From JBEAUL01 sp041161475 (lineage in GTDB: Bacteria > Pseudomonadota > Gammaproteobacteria > UBA6186 > Azoamicaceae), in NCBI GenBank assembly GCA_041161475.1, contig JBEAUL010000054.1, positions 1-5,518 on the forward strand: 5,518 nt of DNA, written 5' to 3'. The position numbers and the translations under genes are program-made. Under the pieces are notes generated by a model. It had not been told where the DNA came from. It made no database searches and saw nothing but the letters and a program-made list of their open reading frames with translations. Shown piece after piece: positions 1-5,518 of this stretch; the first letter of the stretch is position 1, and the number at the start of each line of letters is the position of its first letter.

Positions 1-102
1 CTTGTTCCACAAAAACCGACAATGCCCCGCAAAACAATCAAATATCCTGTTTGTTACTCTGTCTGTTTTTAAACGAAATTTAAACGCTTTGCGTATCAAC
101 AT
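1..102 (-). CDS. tnpB: TnpB/OrfB of an IS200/IS605-family element, N-terminal part only (runs off the window edge)
   Basis: Reading the minus strand from the ATG at 102-100, the frame stays open for 34 codons to the window edge. The peptide begins MLIRKAFKFRLKT and, after a short linker, ends FAGHCRFLWNK. This is the characteristic start of IS200/IS605 OrfB proteins: a basic R-K-A-[FY]-K-[FY]-R-L strand followed by a helix-turn-helix containing G-x-C-R-F-[LV]-[WY]-N-K. TnpB proteins are RNA-guided DNA nucleases related to Cas12 and are encoded by these transposons. The RuvC-like catalytic residues, zinc finger and omega-RNA lie further 3' and are outside the window, so completeness and activity cannot be judged. 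An in-frame TAG at 114-112 makes this ATG the first possible one. No Shine-Dalgarno sequence precedes it. No tnpA lies between it and rnhB, so any tnpA would have to be on the far side; a tnpB-only (IS1341-like) element is possible. The family call is strong from motif recognition; no database search was made. Confidence 0.85.
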   Translation of the reverse strand, partial: MLIRKAFKFRLKTDRVTNRIFDCFAGHCRFLWNK

Positions 103-108
103 ACGTGT

Positions 109-138
109 ATGCTAACATTGGCCTATTCATCAATTCAA
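109..138 (-). promoter_or_regulatory. Possible tnpB promoter, placing transcription start at or next to the ATG
   Basis: On the minus strand TTGAAT (138-133) and TAGCAT (114-109) are separated by 18 bases, a weak sigma-70-like pair. Transcription would begin near 102, the A of the tnpB ATG, which would fit the absence of a Shine-Dalgarno sequence. The -10 match is poor, so this is only a candidate. Confidence 0.25.
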
Positions 139-158
139 GAGGTATCGCATTTTTAACA

Positions 159-181
159 GGGACGCAAACGCCTTGCATCCC
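159..181. repeat. Inverted repeat competing with the 179-198 hairpin
   Basis: GGGACGCAA (159-167) can pair with TTGCATCCC (173-181) around the five-base loop ACGCC. Eight of nine pairs match, with one C-A mismatch in plus-strand RNA that becomes a G-T/G-U wobble on the minus strand. Its 3' arm shares C179-C181 with the 5' arm of the next hairpin, so the two full stems cannot form together. It could be part of the insertion sequence's structured left end or an antiterminator-like arm ahead of rnhB; the sequence alone does not decide. Confidence 0.55.
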
Positions 182-203
182 CTTCATAAATGAAGGGGTT
201 TTT
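179..203 (+). terminator. Intrinsic terminator-like hairpin upstream of rnhB, probably also the insertion-sequence end hairpin
   Basis: CCCCTTCA (179-186) pairs perfectly with TGAAGGGG (191-198) around the loop TAAA and is followed directly by TTTTT (199-203). This is a textbook rho-independent terminator for plus-strand RNA, that is, for transcripts running antisense through tnpB towards rnhB. On the minus strand the stem is followed by GATGC, so it would not terminate in that direction. Its position upstream of tnpB suggests it doubles as the left-end palindrome of the element. Confidence 0.8.
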
Positions 204-234
204 CGGCGATTTTTGATAAAACAGGCATTTTCAG

Positions 235-825
235 ATGATGGTAAGGAATATTCGATTAGCCGGCGTGGATGAAGCCGGTAGAGGGCCTTTGGTTGGATCT
301 GTGGTGGCAGCAGCTGTCATCTTTCATCCTAAAAACCCCATTCAAGGTGTGCTTGATTCCAAGCAATTAACGGAGAAAAAACGTGATTATTGGTTTAGCA
401 TTATTATGCAGGAAGCCTTAGCAGTGGGTGTTGGTGAAGCAACACCAGAAGAAATCGATCGCATCAATATTCTACAAGCCACTTTTTTAGCAATGCAACG
501 TGCTGTACAAGCCTTGTCTGTTAATCCTACTCTGGTATGGGTTGATGGGAATCAAGTCCCGCCAGAATTAGCCAAACAATATACAACGGTGGCCATTGTG
601 CAAGGGGACAAAACAGTGCCTGAAATTAGCGCTGCTTCTATCATCGCTAAAGTAACAAGAGACAGGCAAATGTACGCCTTAGCCGAACAATATCCAGAAT
701 ATCATTTTGATAAACATAAAGGCTATCCCACCGCCTTGCATCTTCAATCACTACAAAAACACGGTGTCTTGGCTTTACATAGACGCAGTTTTGCACCAGT
801 AAGAAAAATACTCGAATCAGCATAA
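235..825 (+). CDS. rnhB: Ribonuclease HII
   Basis: This 196-residue protein is a type 2 RNase H, which cuts RNA in RNA-DNA hybrids and starts removal of single ribonucleotides misincorporated during replication; it is cytosolic and uses Mg2+ or Mn2+. The signature DEAGRGPL is at residues 12-19, giving catalytic D12 and E13. The remaining acidic residues are D104 in VDGN and D125 in QGD, matching the four-carboxylate site of the E. coli enzyme. [10 protein letters not shown] (41-50), [12 protein letters not shown] (128-139), HKGYPT (161-166) and HRRSFAP (182-188) are also family-typical. Length is close to the E. coli protein (198), so the gene is intact. Two ATGs are adjacent; 235 is preferred because ACAGG (221-225) lies nine bases before it. 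The gene follows a terminator-like hairpin by 31 bases and has no obvious promoter in between. Unlike many gammaproteobacteria, it is not flanked by lpxB and co-oriented dnaE. Confidence 0.97.
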   Translation: MMVRNIRLAGVDEAGRGPLVGSVVAAAVIFHPKNPIQGVLDSKQLTEKKRDYWFSIIMQEALAVGVGEATPEEIDRINILQATFLAMQRAVQALSVNPTLVWVDGNQVPPELAKQYTTVAIVQGDKTVPEISAASIIAKVTRDRQMYALAEQYPEYHFDKHKGYPTALHLQSLQKHGVLALHRRSFAPVRKILESA

Positions 826-856
826 ACGCGGATTTGTGTGCCTTTGGGTGAAAATA

Positions 857-886
857 TTCGATATTGCTTTTATTATTGTGTACAAT
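857..886 (+). promoter_or_regulatory. Candidate promoter for the 925-1983 gene
   Basis: TACAAT (881-886) is a good -10 element, and TTCGAT (857-862) lies 18 bases upstream as a weak -35. The -10 overlaps the small inverted repeat ATTGT-GT-ACAAT (875-886), which could be an operator or chance in this AT-rich gap. No terminator is visible between the rnhB stop at 825 and this point, so read-through from rnhB could also supply transcript. Confidence 0.45.
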
Positions 887-911
887 GCGAAAAAATAATG
901 TAAATGTCATC

Positions 912-917
912 AGAGGT
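912..917 (+). promoter_or_regulatory. Ribosome binding site that favours the ATG at 925 over the one at 904
   Basis: AGAGGT lies seven bases before ATG 925. The upstream in-frame ATG at 904 is preceded by AT-rich sequence (AATAATGTAA) with no purine-rich Shine-Dalgarno, and starting there would add only MSSEVWI. The later start is therefore preferred. Confidence 0.7.
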
Positions 918-924
918 ATGGATT

Positions 925-1983
925 ATGTTAAGAAGAACTATTAAGTATATAGGCGATATCCGAGAAGTTGATAATAACAGAACAGCTATTTTAGGAGAGC
1001 TTAAACGTGCTGGTACCCCAGAAGCGGTTATTGAGAATGCTGATTTATGTTGTCGATTGCTTGAAGCCGATTTATATGTCCAAAAACAAATTGAGAAGAT
1101 GTTTCATAAATCTTATTATGATTTTATTTTAGAAGATTTGACGCAAAATAAAGCGTTATGGAAGACAACGGCATTTATCACTACAGGTGATTTTTTTCTG
1201 GTTTTACAGGTAATCCACCAAGACGATCGTCTCAAATTTCTTGGCAATATTGGATATGAAAATATAGGCTATTTACATAGCTTATGGCAAATACAAAGCG
1301 TTGCTAAATTACTCACCTTGTCCGATAGAAATCTATTTATTCACCACAAATATTTTAAAAAAATATTGTCTTTAAAAGACATGCTTAAATTATTAGATAC
1401 CTGCAAAGAGTCTATCGAGGTGCAATGGCGCGTTGTACAAGAATATCTGGGTCACGATCGGGCAGATAAAATCTTGTTGGTGTTAGACAACAATAAATTA
1501 CCAGGTCAAGCTGATGTTCCGGTGAGCTATGTTATGGACATGGTTTCTATGCAACCAAAAATTAAAGAGCCACTTGCATTGAGCGCATTAAAGTGTGAAG
1601 ATACTGAACAATTGTTGCTCTTGCTACAGAAACGAACCCCAGAACAACAAGGGTTAATTATTGAGATATTTGGGGGTGTAAAAGAAGTAAAACGTGCTTT
1701 GACACGAGAAAATCGTGCAAAAGGATTCAACTCAGAACAGGAAGCCAATAGGTACGTGAGCTTTAGTGATTTTATAAAAGCATGTCCAGAAGAAATGCGA
1801 TTACATTTCTTGGGAAATACGGACAGCAATGGGATGCGTCCATCTGAAACAAATGGCTTGCAATTTGCTAAACAACAAGCGTCCATTACACCCCAGTTCG
1901 ATAGACTGGACAATACGAGCAATCAAACACCCGCAATGCATTTCACAGCGCGTGCTGAAACATCTCGTAGAGCAAGATTATAG
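925..1983 (+). CDS. Uncharacterised helical-repeat protein
   Basis: I do not recognise this 352-residue protein as a named family. It has no signal peptide and no convincing membrane segment, so it is probably soluble. Most of residues 1-298 reads as amphipathic helices. Degenerate repeats are visible: residues 90-108 (core DDRLKFLGN), 124-139 (core LSDRNLFI) and 281-298 (core EEMRLHFLGN) share the pattern of a hydrophobic helix, an acidic pair, then RLxFL. The segments 151-175 and 225-255 may be more divergent copies. Such arrays usually form curved protein-binding scaffolds, so a binding role is possible, but this is inference. Residues 299-352 are rich in Ser, Thr, Asn and Gln, end SRRARL and look disordered. 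By eye the gene is more AT-rich than rnhB and dnaE, as expected for an accessory or acquired gene. It sits between rnhB and convergent dnaE, which are often adjacent in gammaproteobacteria. If the start at 904 were used, the protein would have 359 residues. Confidence 0.85.
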   Translation: MLRRTIKYIGDIREVDNNRTAILGELKRAGTPEAVIENADLCCRLLEADLYVQKQIEKMFHKSYYDFILEDLTQNKALWKTTAFITTGDFFLVLQVIHQDDRLKFLGNIGYENIGYLHSLWQIQSVAKLLTLSDRNLFIHHKYFKKILSLKDMLKLLDTCKESIEVQWRVVQEYLGHDRADKILLVLDNNKLPGQADVPVSYVMDMVSMQPKIKEPLALSALKCEDTEQLLLLLQKRTPEQQGLIIEIFGGVKEVKRALTRENRAKGFNSEQEANRYVSFSDFIKACPEEMRLHFLGNTDSNGMRPSETNGLQFAKQQASITPQFDRLDNTSNQTPAMHFTARAETSRRARL

Positions 1984-2004
1984 CGCTGAAAACAACACGA
2001 TAAA

Positions 2005-2036
2005 CATAACAGGAGGCTTGAAAGCTTTCTGTTATG
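2005..2036. terminator. Hairpin between convergent genes, probable terminator for dnaE and perhaps for the 925-1983 gene
   Basis: CATAACAG (2005-2012) pairs perfectly with CTGTTATG (2029-2036). Pairing continues inward to 2018/2023 in plus-strand RNA, giving 14 pairs including two G-U pairs, with the loop TGAA. The hairpin lies 21 bases after the plus-strand stop and two bases after the dnaE stop. The plus-strand side has no T tract (GGGCTAATAG follows). The minus-strand side continues TTTATCGTGTTGTTTTC, a loose U-rich tail, although there the two inner G-U pairs become C-A mismatches. Each direction therefore has only half of an ideal terminator. Confidence 0.6.
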
Positions 2037-2038
2037 GG

Positions 2039-5000
2039 CTAATAGCATATCGACACTGAATCGGCGCCACAAAGTCCTCTTAACTGTTGAATGGACCGAA
2101 TGTCCCTTAAATGCAGTTGTTTACCCAGGGTAATATTGGCAGAGGCCTTTTCTTTTATGTAATGCATATGCACAGTAATGCCAGGGCCATCCATTTGCGT
2201 TAATGACAGATGTTGTCTTAACCATTCAGTGATTGTACTGGCATTATCGGGGGTCACGCGTAAGGTAACCTGTTTAATGAAGTGACATTGTGCCTGATCG
2301 AGGTTCCAAACACGATGGCAACGTACCTTCAGTCCACCAGAAAAACTGTCTTCCGAAATTTGCCCCTCCACAATAAGCAAAGCATCTTTTTCAAGTATCG
2401 AACGACTGTTTTGATATAAATCACCAAATAAAATCATTTCTTGATGGGCAGTGTTATCATCTAAAGTAATAATCGCCATTCGATCGCCTCGACGTGTTTG
2501 TACGGTTCGAAGATTAATCAATAAGCCTGCTAAAATATGTAGCCGCTGGCGATCGGGTTTAAGCTGTTTTAGGGTACTGGTGACGAAGGAGCGAATTTCC
2601 GATTGATACGCTACCATAGGATGTCCTGTTAAATATAACCCTAAGGTTTCTTTTTCGTATTGTAGTTTTTCTTGTTCTGACCAATAAGCGCAGTCTTGCT
2701 GATCGGTACTTAATAAATCATCACACAAAGACGCACCAAATAAATCAATTTGTCCTTGAGATTCCCTTTTATGGTACTGTTCAGCTGCTTGTACTGCTGA
2801 ATCTATCTGCTTACACAATAAGGCGCGATTTGGATTAATGATATCTAAAGCACCACATTTAATTAAGGCTTCAATAACCCGTTTAGTCACTTTATGTAAA
2901 TCTAGGCGTTGACACATCGAAAATAAGTCAGTAAAAGGTCCTCCCTCGTTTCTAACGCCAACCAAATGGTTAATGGCAGATTCACCGATACCTTTAATCG
3001 CACCTAAGCCATATACAATGCGTTGATCTGAACCTACCACAAAACGATATTCGCTGACATTGACGTTAGGCGAGTCAATGCACAGCCCCATCCGACGTGC
3101 CTCTGCAATAAAATTAACGGTTTTGTCGGTGTGCGCCATGTCTGAAGACAGCACTGCAGCCATAAAATGGGCTGGATAATGTGCCTTTAGCCAAGCGGTT
3201 TGGTAGGTAATAAGCGCATAACCAGCAGAGTGGGATTTATTAAATCCATAGCCAGCGAATTTTTCCATCAAATCAAAAATAGGGGTCGCAATATCCGCAG
3301 AGACACCATTGGCAACAGCGCCTTCTGTAAAAATAGACCGCTGTTTGGCCATTTCTTCTGGTTTCTTTTTTCCCATGGCACGACGCAATAAATCTGCAGC
3401 CCCTAGCGTATAACCCGCCAGTGTCTGTGCAATCTGCATCACTTGTTCTTGATATAAAATAATCCCATACGTAGGCTTTAAGGCGTGTTCTAAAGCAGGA
3501 TGTAAGTACTCAATGGGCGATCGGCCTTGCTTTCGGTTAATAAAGTCATCAACCATACCCGATTGCAAAGGACCCGGTCTAAACAGCGCAACAAGCGCAA
3601 TAATATCTTCAAAAGTATCTGGTTGGAGGCGCCGAATCAGATCTTTCATGCCCCGAGATTCTAGCTGAAAAACCGCAGTGGTTTGGCACTCACACAATAA
3701 GGCAAAGGTTTTTTTATCGTCTAGGGGTAATTTGCTTAAAATAATGGGGGCTAAGTCCCGTTTTGCTCTATCGGCATTGATACTGCGTAAGGCCCAATCA
3801 ATAATGGTTAAGGTACGTAATCCTAAAAAGTCAAACTTGACCAGTCCTGCATATTCCACATCATTTTTGTCAAGCTGTGTTAACACTGCACCCTCACTGT
3901 CACAGTAGAGGGGCGTAAATTCGGTTAATTGGCTTGGTGCAATCACTACACCACCGGCATGTTTGCCTGCATTACGCGTGATGCCTTCTAATTTTCTGGC
4001 CAAGTCGATGAGTGCCGTCACATCCGATTCTTGTGCATAGCGTTCTTTGAGTTGAGGCTCCTGCTCTAGTGCTTTATCCAGTGTGATACCCAATTCAAAA
4101 GGGATCAGTTTCGCGATTTTGTCGACAAAACCATAAGGAAAGCCCATGACACGCCCAACATCCCGAATCACCGCTTTAGCAGCCATCGTGCCATAGGTGA
4201 TAATTTGGGCAACGGCTTTACGCCCATATAACTTGTAGACATACTCAATGACCCGATCTCGACCATCCATGCAAAAATCAATATCAAAGTCAGGCATAGA
4301 AACACGCTCTGGATTTAAAAATCGTTCAAAGAGCAGGTCGTATGCCAGTGGATCAATGTCCGTGATACTGAGGGCGTAAGCCACCAGAGATCCGGCACCA
4401 GAACCCCGTCCCGGTCCAACGGCGATGCCTTCTTTTTTTGCCCAGCGAATAAAATCCGCCACAATTAAAAAATAGCTTGCAAAGCCCATTTGATTGATGA
4501 CTTTTAATTCAGTCTGTAATCGTTCTGCATAGTTATCTGGTATATTTTCTGAGAGGGCAAAGCGTTCAGTCAATCCAGCTTTAGCCATCGCGCTCAAAAA
4601 TGTTTCGGGAGATTCTTGATTGGGGATAGGGTATACGGGCAAAAAAACCTTGCCTAATTGTAATTCAACGGTACAGCGTCGACCAATTTGAATCGCATTT
4701 TGAATGGCAGAAGGGATATCCGAAAACAGAGATTCCATTTCTTCAGTGTTGCGTAAATACTGTTGTTCGGTATAAAGACGCGGTCTGCGTTCATCGTCTA
4801 GCGTCTGCCCTTGGTGAATGCAAACCCGGGCTTCATGGGCATCAAAATCATCTCTGGATAAAAAGCGTACTGCATTGGTGGCGACCAAGGGACAATCTGT
4901 GGCCTTGGCAAAGGCACAGAGCAGAGGAATCAATCGATGCTCAAAGGCTTTGCCTGTACGTGTAATTTCAAGATAAAAGCGATCGCCAAAGTGCTGTTGC

Positions 5001-5464
5001 CAGTATAGGAGGCGTTTTTTCGCTAATACTTCGTTGTCGGCCAAGAGCGCTTCTGCAATTTCCCCGTCTTCTGCGTTGGCAATGGCAATCAATCCTGCTT
5101 GTTGTGCACAAATCCAATCAGGCTCTAGTTGAGGGATACCGTCTTGCAGACCTTCTGTGTAGGCACGGGATACCAAGGCCATTAAATGTTGTAAACCAAT
5201 TTGGTTTTGACACAGTAAAATCAGGCGATGCAGTTTAGCCGGCTGTTGTGCATTTTTAACCCAGACTTGGCTACCAAAAATGGGTTTGATGCCTGCTTTT
5301 TCGGCCGCTTGCTGAAACTTAAGCATGCCAAATAAGTTAGAGGGATCGGTGAGCGCGATACTCTCCATCCCTAAGCGTTTGGCCGCTGAAGCCAAATCAC
5401 TGGGGCTGAGCAAACCATCAGAGAGGGCGTATTCACTGTGAACGTGTAAGTGTGTAAATTGCAT
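2039..5464 (-). CDS. dnaE: DNA polymerase III alpha subunit (replicative polymerase)
   Basis: This 1141-residue protein is the catalytic subunit of the chromosomal replicase, slightly shorter than the E. coli protein (1160). It polymerises DNA in a core with the proofreader epsilon and is tethered to the beta clamp and tau. Domains in order: PHP (about 1-265); palm, with PGRGSGAGSL (351-360), catalytic D392 and D394 in PDFDIDF and D545 in VKFDFLGLRTL; thumb (about 435-500, followed by NAGKHAGG); fingers, with FRPGPLQSGMVD (628-639), GIILYQEQVMQIA (667-679), RRAMGKKKPEEM (694-705) and GYGFNKSHSAGYA (738-750); helix-hairpin-helix (about 815-870); beta-clamp motif QIDLF (905-909); OB fold (about 975-1055); C-terminal tau-binding region. 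The PHP metal site is degraded, so proofreading must come from a separate epsilon. Only one start is possible, because an in-frame TAG lies three codons upstream of ATG 5464; AGGA is four bases before it. The gene is intact. Confidence 0.98.
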   Translation of the reverse strand: MQFTHLHVHSEYALSDGLLSPSDLASAAKRLGMESIALTDPSNLFGMLKFQQAAEKAGIKPIFGSQVWVKNAQQPAKLHRLILLCQNQIGLQHLMALVSRAYTEGLQDGIPQLEPDWICAQQAGLIAIANAEDGEIAEALLADNEVLAKKRLLYWQQHFGDRFYLEITRTGKAFEHRLIPLLCAFAKATDCPLVATNAVRFLSRDDFDAHEARVCIHQGQTLDDERRPRLYTEQQYLRNTEEMESLFSDIPSAIQNAIQIGRRCTVELQLGKVFLPVYPIPNQESPETFLSAMAKAGLTERFALSENIPDNYAERLQTELKVINQMGFASYFLIVADFIRWAKKEGIAVGPGRGSGAGSLVAYALSITDIDPLAYDLLFERFLNPERVSMPDFDIDFCMDGRDRVIEYVYKLYGRKAVAQIITYGTMAAKAVIRDVGRVMGFPYGFVDKIAKLIPFELGITLDKALEQEPQLKERYAQESDVTALIDLARKLEGITRNAGKHAGGVVIAPSQLTEFTPLYCDSEGAVLTQLDKNDVEYAGLVKFDFLGLRTLTIIDWALRSINADRAKRDLAPIILSKLPLDDKKTFALLCECQTTAVFQLESRGMKDLIRRLQPDTFEDIIALVALFRPGPLQSGMVDDFINRKQGRSPIEYLHPALEHALKPTYGIILYQEQVMQIAQTLAGYTLGAADLLRRAMGKKKPEEMAKQRSIFTEGAVANGVSADIATPIFDLMEKFAGYGFNKSHSAGYALITYQTAWLKAHYPAHFMAAVLSSDMAHTDKTVNFIAEARRMGLCIDSPNVNVSEYRFVVGSDQRIVYGLGAIKGIGESAINHLVGVRNEGGPFTDLFSMCQRLDLHKVTKRVIEALIKCGALDIINPNRALLCKQIDSAVQAAEQYHKRESQGQIDLFGASLCDDLLSTDQQDCAYWSEQEKLQYEKETLGLYLTGHPMVAYQSEIRSFVTSTLKQLKPDRQRLHILAGLLINLRTVQTRRGDRMAIITLDDNTAHQEMILFGDLYQNSRSILEKDALLIVEGQISEDSFSGGLKVRCHRVWNLDQAQCHFIKQVTLRVTPDNASTITEWLRQHLSLTQMDGPGITVHMHYIKEKASANITLGKQLHLRDIRSIQQLRGLCGADSVSICY

Positions 5465-5472
5465 GGGATCCT

Positions 5473-5510
5473 ATTATATCATTATTATATTTTCATTATA
5501 CTGTACAGTA
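5473..5510 (-). promoter_or_regulatory. dnaE promoter region with perfect 12-bp palindrome
   Basis: On the minus strand there are three exact TATAAT hexamers, at 5500-5495, 5489-5484 and 5478-5473. The last lies too close to the ATG at 5464 to serve a leader containing the ribosome binding site. The first two would give leaders of about 13-25 bases; no good -35 is visible for them, and that of the first would lie at or beyond the window edge. The perfect palindrome TACTGTACAGTA (5510-5499) overlaps the first TATAAT and would sit in its spacer, a position typical of a repressor operator. An extra TACTG (5517-5513) lies in direct orientation just upstream. It is not a LexA box, because CTGT and ACAG abut with no eight-base spacer. 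Confidence 0.45.
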
Positions 5511-5518
5511 GTCAGTAT

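Larger units (their letters stand above)
1..203 (-). mobile_element. Probable left end of an IS200/IS605-family insertion sequence (partial, outer boundary uncertain)
   Basis: The tnpB start lies about 100 bases from a strong hairpin at 179-198, and the stretch between contains no other gene. IS200/IS605 elements lack ordinary terminal inverted repeats. Instead they carry subterminal hairpins at each end that TnpA recognises as single-stranded DNA, so a hairpin upstream of tnpB is what a left end should look like. The exact cleavage site cannot be placed: the element could end anywhere from about 199 to 220, where the minus strand reads TTTTATCAAAAATCGCC. The rnhB ribosome binding site at 221-225 survives. 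The element type follows from the TnpB motif; the boundary is inference. Confidence 0.5.

Noticed and set aside
89..118. Plus-strand promoter TTGCGT-18-TAACAT that might drive rnhB
   Set aside because: It lies over the tnpB start, the match is modest, and the terminator hairpin at 179-203 lies between it and rnhB.
149..193. Plus-strand leader peptide beginning with ATT after AAGAGG and ending at TGA inside the terminator stem
   Set aside because: ATT is a very rare start codon and the 14 codons contain no run of one amino acid that would suggest attenuation.
879..884. TGTACA core shared by the palindromes at 875-886 and 5499-5510, suggesting a common regulator
   Set aside because: TGTACA also occurs inside coding sequence (in rnhB near 505 and near 1434), so sharing six bases is no evidence of a common site.
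647..910. Minus-strand ORF of 87 codons
   Set aside because: It is antisense to the 3' part of rnhB, has no ribosome binding site or recognisable motif, and is a shadow of a well-supported gene.
1527..1922. Minus-strand ORF of 131 codons
   Set aside because: It is antisense to the repeat-protein gene; its translation is Ser/Cys/Asn-rich with no domain, as expected of a shadow frame.
1829..2059. Plus-strand ORF overlapping the end of the repeat-protein gene, considered as a frameshifted continuation
   Set aside because: The 925-1983 frame ends naturally before the intergenic hairpin, while this ORF runs through that hairpin into the dnaE 3' end and shows no recognisable protein. A homologue comparison could still reopen it.
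3200..3908. Two short plus-strand ORFs (3200-3391 and 3678-3908)
   Set aside because: Both lie antisense within highly conserved DnaE fingers and palm coding sequence.
5499..5510. LexA (SOS) box at dnaE
   Set aside because: The gammaproteobacterial box needs CTGT and ACAG separated by eight bases; here they are directly joined.

Overview
The window looks like a gammaproteobacterial chromosome of moderate to low G+C. The main evidence is the large minus-strand gene, which encodes a full-length DnaE (DNA polymerase III alpha) that follows the E. coli type almost motif for motif, and a neighbouring RNase HII that is equally E. coli-like. The exact lineage cannot be read from the sequence. The helical-repeat style of the middle protein is reminiscent of Legionellales and related host-associated bacteria, but that is only an impression.

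Layout from left to right. Positions 1-102 (minus strand) hold the N-terminal 34 codons of an IS200/IS605-family TnpB (OrfB) gene that runs off the window edge. Its upstream flank, about 103-203, carries two nested hairpins and is probably the left end of that insertion sequence. The outer hairpin, followed by five Ts, is also a good intrinsic terminator for plus-strand RNA. RNase HII (rnhB, 235-825, plus) begins 31 bases after it. After a 99-base gap with a plausible promoter, a 352-residue protein of unknown function is encoded at 925-1983 (plus). It is soluble and apparently all-helical, has degenerate repeats with a D/E-x-RLxFLGN core, and ends in a polar, probably disordered tail. A 14-bp hairpin (2005-2036) separates it from the convergent dnaE (5464-2039, minus). 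Beyond the dnaE start, 5465-5518 contains its AT-rich promoter region with a perfect 12-bp palindrome.

Functionally, rnhB and dnaE both serve chromosome maintenance: DnaE is the replicative polymerase, and RNase HII removes ribonucleotides left in DNA. In many gammaproteobacteria they are adjacent and co-oriented behind lpxA-lpxB. Here they are convergent, separated by an unrelated gene, and rnhB is flanked by an insertion-sequence end. The locus therefore looks rearranged. The most unusual content is the edge-truncated TnpB element with its structured end just upstream of rnhB, and the unrecognised repeat protein. No CRISPR array, tRNA or rRNA was seen.
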